64,000 bases of DNA from Winogradskyella luteola (GTDB lineage: Bacteria; Bacteroidota; Bacteroidia; Flavobacteriales; Flavobacteriaceae). Below are positions 60,522-64,000 of this stretch, piece by piece. The stretch is from positions 1-64,000 of the forward strand of contig NZ_JAGSPD010000005.1 of the NCBI RefSeq assembly GCF_019203985.1, given 5' to 3'. The position numbers and the translations under genes are program-made. Every line of letters begins with the position of its first letter. The first letter of the stretch is position 1. The notes beneath the pieces are model-generated. The model was given only the letters and a program-made list of their open reading frames with translations, made no database searches and had not been told where the DNA came from.

Positions 60522-61310
60522 TCAGTTTTTGTCTTTTTCTATCAACGACGTCAGCTCAATAAACTGCAAAACGCTTAATTGCTCTGGTCGCTGCCCAAAG
60601 ATAGTATTTGCTTTTAAATTATCGGAAAGATTAAAGGTTTTTAAACTGTTACGTAATGTTTTTCTACGTTGCTGAAACCCTGTTTTAACCACTTTGAAAA
60701 ATAATTTTTCGTCGCACGGCAAGGTATAGTTCTCTTTTCTCTTAAGCAATAATACGCCAGAGTCTACTTTTGGTGGTGGATTAAAAACCGAAGGCGGCAC
60801 CGTAAATAGATACTTAGCATCATAAAATGCTTGGGTCAGTACAGAAAGAATACCATAAACCTTAGAGCCTTCTTTAGAACAAATGCGTAAGGCGACTTCT
60901 TTTTGAAACATCCCAGAAAACTCAGGTATTTGGTGACGCATTTCTAAAGTTTTAAATACAATTTGGGAAGATATATTATAAGGAAAGTTACCTATTATGG
61001 CAAAAGGCTGATCTTTAAAAATTTGGGTTAAATCGTATTTTAAAAAGTCCTTTTCGTAAATTCTAGGAGCTAGGTTAAGGTAATTGTTTTTTAGATAATC
61101 TACAGACTCCGTATCAATTTCTATGACATGAGTTGTAATATCCTTTTCTAGTAAATACTTGGTCAATACTCCCATGCCTGGGCCAATCTCTAAAACATCT
61201 TTGTAACCATTGAGGGACAAAGTGTCTGCTATTTTTTGAGCAATCGTTTCGTCTCTAAGGAAATGTTGTCCTAGATGTTTTTTTGCTTTAACTTGGTTTT
61301 GGTTTGCCAC
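60522..61310 (-). CDS. rsmA: 16S rRNA dimethyladenosine transferase RsmA (KsgA)
   Basis: A 262-residue methyltransferase that dimethylates A1518 and A1519 (E. coli numbers) of 16S rRNA. The N terminus [13 protein letters not shown] is the family opening. The SAM loop is [10 protein letters not shown] (about 41-50), and the catalytic motif is [11 protein letters not shown] (NFPY variant of NLPY). The C-terminal helical domain has [14 protein letters not shown]. Length normal; ATG start. Confidence 0.96.
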   Translation of the reverse strand: MANQNQVKAKKHLGQHFLRDETIAQKIADTLSLNGYKDVLEIGPGMGVLTKYLLEKDITTHVIEIDTESVDYLKNNYLNLAPRIYEKDFLKYDLTQIFKDQPFAIIGNFPYNISSQIVFKTLEMRHQIPEFSGMFQKEVALRICSKEGSKVYGILSVLTQAFYDAKYLFTVPPSVFNPPPKVDSGVLLLKRKENYTLPCDEKLFFKVVKTGFQQRRKTLRNSLKTFNLSDNLKANTIFGQRPEQLSVLQFIELTSLIEKDKN

Positions 61311-61339
61311 TAATGGAAGTATTAATTTAATTGAGATGC

Positions 61340-61363
61340 TTCGCTTATGCTCTGAATGACAAA
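61340..61363. repeat. Dispersed degenerate repeat upstream of rsmA
   Basis: TTCGCTTATGCTCTGAATGA (61340-61359) matches 30092-30111 except for one inserted base and one change. It ends 1 bp before the DUF4286 stop codon. Confidence 0.5.
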
Positions 61364-61364
61364 C

Positions 61365-61685
61365 TTAGCTGAAATTTACCGAATACTCGTCGATAACTTC
61401 TAACTCAGTTCTAAAAGCAAGTGATTTGTCGGCAAAGCGTTGCAAACCATCTTGTCTTAAACGCTCTGCATCTTCTGCATAATAGGCATTTAAAGCTTCT
61501 CTAGAATGTGCTCTGTACTGAATAGAATAAGTATCTGTTTCTTCATCGTCTACCAAAACTTTGGTGAGTTTGGCTTCTTTAAATTTACCCGTAGCCAATA
61601 CTTGCGGTATGTGCTCTTTTATCCAGTTTAGCCATTCTGTGTTTATGGTTTTATCGACGTTTACTGTGACGTTATATATAATCAT
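61365..61685 (-). CDS. DUF4286 family protein
   Basis: A 106-residue cytosolic protein with the DUF4286 pattern: IIYNVTVNVDKTINTEWLNW at the start, HIPQVLATGKFKEAKLTKVL, then YSIQYRAHSREALNAYYAED. The fold is probably an alpha/beta ferredoxin-like barrel. Function unknown. It precedes rsmA and mgtE on the same strand, a gene order often kept in Flavobacteriia, so an operon is likely. Confidence 0.88.
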   Translation of the reverse strand: MIIYNVTVNVDKTINTEWLNWIKEHIPQVLATGKFKEAKLTKVLVDDEETDTYSIQYRAHSREALNAYYAEDAERLRQDGLQRFADKSLAFRTELEVIDEYSVNFS

Positions 61686-61847
61686 TTTTTAGGGATTAGG
61701 AATGAGGTGTTAGTAGTTGGTTGCAAAAGTATTAAATAGGATTAAGTCAGTAATTAAAAAAGCCCTGATATAAACTATTGGTCTAAGATTTCTTACATAA
61801 ATGTTTTTAAGGTTAACTTATTTTTTATGAGTAAGCTTAATTACAAC

Positions 61848-62246
61848 TTATTCAACATTATTATTCGCTTTTTTAAAACTGATTATAGGGAAATTTTTAT
61901 CCTTCAGCTTCAAATCTGCTCTTATTGATTTTATCAATTCTGTCAAATAGAAGTTATGGGCTTCTAGAGATTTTCCAACACCATTATCTTCATAGTCAAG
62001 CATCTTTTTAATCACATTTTCACTTGCTATTAAAAACATTTTATCTCTAGCTAGTACAAATCGAGTTAAAGATTCTTCATTATCATTTGCTGTATGATTG
62101 TGCAACGATTCTACAAAAGAGGTATAATGTTCTTCTTTAAGTTTTCTTATTTGAAGAATTAAGCTATTCTTATTAGCTAATAGCGCACCAATGGCAGATA
62201 CTGTTATCGCTGTTATCGCTCCTAAGATTGAGATTAATAACTCCAT
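61848..62246 (-). CDS. Membrane-anchored hypothetical protein
   Basis: A 132-residue protein with one N-terminal hydrophobic helix (ISILGAITAITVSAIGALLA, about 5-24) and a helical cytosolic part (ILQIRKLKEEHYTSFVESLH, TRFVLARDKMFLIASENVIK). The layout is of a small single-pass protein with a coiled-coil-like domain. No family assigned. It sits between the TPR gene (33 bp) and DUF4286 (162-bp gap with no structure seen). Confidence 0.6.
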   Translation of the reverse strand: MELLISILGAITAITVSAIGALLANKNSLILQIRKLKEEHYTSFVESLHNHTANDNEESLTRFVLARDKMFLIASENVIKKMLDYEDNGVGKSLEAHNFYLTELIKSIRADLKLKDKNFPIISFKKANNNVE

Positions 62247-62278
62247 GGAAATTTAAATTAGTTTTCAGTTTGTTAACA

Positions 62279-64000
62279 CTAATTAATACTATCACCTCTA
62301 AGCATCCTAAACTTCTTTCGAGCTTCAATGAAGTATATGCTATCTTCAAAATCGAAAATGATTTTTTCGTAAAGCTGTTTGGCTTCTTCTGGTTTTGCCA
62401 AATGTGTATTGTAAAGTTCGGCTAAATAATAATGTGCGTCATCAGCTAAAATATCTTCGCGATAGTCTGTAATTATTTGCAAATAATTAGCTACGGCCTT
62501 ATCGTATTGTTTTTTCTTTTCGAAAAGTTTTGCTTGCTGAAATAAGGTTTGGTCGATAATACTTTCTCCTTTGTGTTCTTCCAATATTCTATCTAAAAGG
62601 GCAATTGCACCGTCGGTTTTGTTCTGAAATGCAAACAAATCTGCTTTTGCATAATGTTTTAATGCCGTTTGAAGGCTGTCTTCATATTTATTATCAGAAA
62701 TTAGAAGTTTTAAATCCAAGGCGTCATTGGCAATGAGTTGAGATGTCGAGGACTTTAAAATTTTGAGTTGGGATTCTGCCCAATCAAAATCACCTTTGTA
62801 GTAGCTCGTTTTTGCGACTTTAAATCGTGCTTCTTGTGAAATGGTACTATTCTTTAAACTCATTTGAATTTGCGAATAGAAAATTAAAGCTTCATTAAAA
62901 CGTTCTTGCAAGACTAAAATGTCTGCCAATAACAACTTGACTTTAGCCTCTTGAAATTCGGAAATATTCAATTTCATGCTTTTTCTTAAGAAAGCCGTCG
63001 CACTTTCGGTATCTTTTTTATGAAACGCTAAAAACTCTCCATAAGCTAATTGCAGCGGTAATGTTAATTCAGACTTTCCGAATTCGTCAAACAGGGCATT
63101 ATAGCTTTCATCGATACGCTTCAGTTCTTTTTCGGATGCATTTTGGGTATCAATTTCTAAAATGTATTGGTGGGCCGTTAATGCTGTACTGGCATCTTGT
63201 GTTGTCTCTAAAATATAATTGAAAATATCTTTGGAGGTATCATCATCATTGTCTTCTAGGGCTGTAACTGCCAACTCTATGATTCGGTCTAAACTTTCAG
63301 GATTGCGTTTGTAAAGTGCTTTTTCTTGTATAAATGATTTGTTATAAGCTTTCTCCTGTACATATAGCCAGCTCAATAATTCGTACCAATACGGACTTGG
63401 CTCTTGCTGAATTCTCTTAAGAAGCAATCGTCTTAAATAGGTGTTGCTTTCATTGGATTTGTTTTCGGATATGAAATCACTAACCGCACGTTTTATATTA
63501 TTAAGGTAATTTGGTCTATAGGCTATGTAATCCATATAGTTTTCGAACATTTTTTCAATGTTTCCTTGATCTCCGTAAATGCGTGCCAATTGTATGCTGT
63601 AATTTTTATCTGGTGTTAATAGTTTTCCTTTATCGTATACACTAATAGCTTGTTCCAACAGGGAATGATCTTCAAATTTTTTAGCAATACTATAGATGTA
63701 ATTGGGGTTTTCGTCAACATGAGCTATAGCTTCTTCATACAATATATTTGCTCTGTCCAGACTATCTTTGAGCTGAAAGTTGTAGCCTAGCTCTACCAAT
63801 AGTGTTGGGTTTCGTCGTTTCGCTAAGCGTTGTGCCAATATATTTTCTGCTTCATCAAACTGTTCTAATTGTTGATGCGTATCAACCAATTTGTAGATGT
63901 ATTTGTAACTGTATGGCTTTTCTTTATTAAGATTCTCGTATATAACAAGTGCTTTTTTAAAGTCGCCTTTTTTGTAATAACTATCGGCAAGCACCTCACT
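62279..64000 (-). CDS. TPR-repeat protein (5' end beyond the window)
   Basis: At least 573 residues, running off the right edge; the frame continues upstream of the last internal start (GTG 63994). The sequence is a chain of tetratricopeptide repeats: VLADSYYKKGDFKKALVIYE at the start of the visible part, IYSIAKKFEDHSLLEQAISV, SYYKGDFDWAESQLK and LFEKKKQYDKAVANYLQI. A C-terminal ADDAHYYLAELYNTHLAKPE segment is also present. TPR chains of this kind serve as protein scaffolds; export cannot be judged without the N terminus. Followed by the small membrane protein gene. Confidence 0.85.
   Translation of the reverse strand, partial: SEVLADSYYKKGDFKKALVIYENLNKEKPYSYKYIYKLVDTHQQLEQFDEAENILAQRLAKRRNPTLLVELGYNFQLKDSLDRANILYEEAIAHVDENPNYIYSIAKKFEDHSLLEQAISVYDKGKLLTPDKNYSIQLARIYGDQGNIEKMFENYMDYIAYRPNYLNNIKRAVSDFISENKSNESNTYLRRLLLKRIQQEPSPYWYELLSWLYVQEKAYNKSFIQEKALYKRNPESLDRIIELAVTALEDNDDDTSKDIFNYILETTQDASTALTAHQYILEIDTQNASEKELKRIDESYNALFDEFGKSELTLPLQLAYGEFLAFHKKDTESATAFLRKSMKLNISEFQEAKVKLLLADILVLQERFNEALIFYSQIQMSLKNSTISQEARFKVAKTSYYKGDFDWAESQLKILKSSTSQLIANDALDLKLLISDNKYEDSLQTALKHYAKADLFAFQNKTDGAIALLDRILEEHKGESIIDQTLFQQAKLFEKKKQYDKAVANYLQIITDYREDILADDAHYYLAELYNTHLAKPEEAKQLYEKIIFDFEDSIYFIEARKKFRMLRGDSIN

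Noticed and set aside
19-64000. CRISPR arrays, tRNA or rRNA genes, transposases, phage genes
   Set aside because: I looked in the larger gaps and between genes and saw no regular spacer pattern, cloverleaf or transposase ORF.

Overview
The window reads as chromosomal DNA of a Bacteroidota bacterium, most likely a marine-type member of Flavobacteriaceae. The evidence is the low G+C (mid-30s percent by eye), the TAnnTTTG promoter boxes with almost no Shine-Dalgarno signals, the many lipoproteins, and the gene families present (complete Bat aerotolerance operon, DUF1800/DUF1501 pair, DUF4199, DUF4286, TlpA/DUF4369, SulP plus beta-carbonic anhydrase). I saw no rRNA, tRNA, CRISPR array, transposase or phage gene. 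The last gene runs off the right edge.

Layout. 0-8.4 kb (minus): a small ABM-fold protein, a secreted SH3 protein, a very large thioester alpha-2-macroglobulin lipoprotein and an isoaspartyl peptidase lipoprotein. 8.5-12.9 kb (plus): an antiquitin-type aldehyde dehydrogenase and the DUF1800/DUF1501 pair. 13-16.6 kb (minus): AlbA_2-like protein, HD hydrolase, SDR and aldo/keto reductase. 16.7-27.3 kb (plus): a DUF4382 lipoprotein and then the Bat operon, moxR - DUF58 - DUF4381-like membrane protein - batA - flavoprotein - batB - batC - batD - batE. The flavoprotein is translationally embedded between batA and batB, and batE carries an in-frame stop codon. 27.3-30 kb: a small membrane protein, a SulP transporter and a carbonic anhydrase, probably a bicarbonate uptake unit. 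30-36.2 kb: cvpA, pheS, gpsA and small conserved proteins.

36.2-41.2 kb is the accessory region. It holds an AraC regulator with a membrane sensor, then a lipoprotein whose first half is GC-rich and ends in a glycine linker while its second half drops to about 30% GC, as in exchangeable C-terminal modules. A second lipoprotein, two very small membrane ORFs, a sterol-desaturase-type hydroxylase and a secreted protein of unknown function follow.

41-64 kb returns to core genes: TlpA-like thioredoxin, EamA transporter, mfd, terB-like, fbp, GNAT, aspartate kinase, a fused PlsC+GNAT acyltransferase (OlsF-like), two tandem carboxypeptidase-regulatory-like proteins, a LuxR-led operon of VOC/DUF1801/DUF4199/TM2 proteins, a D-3-phosphoglycerate-dehydrogenase-like enzyme, cupin, mgtE, rsmA, DUF4286 and a TPR protein. 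Intergenic gaps repeatedly carry degenerate dispersed inverted repeats of several families, which is a second theme of the window.
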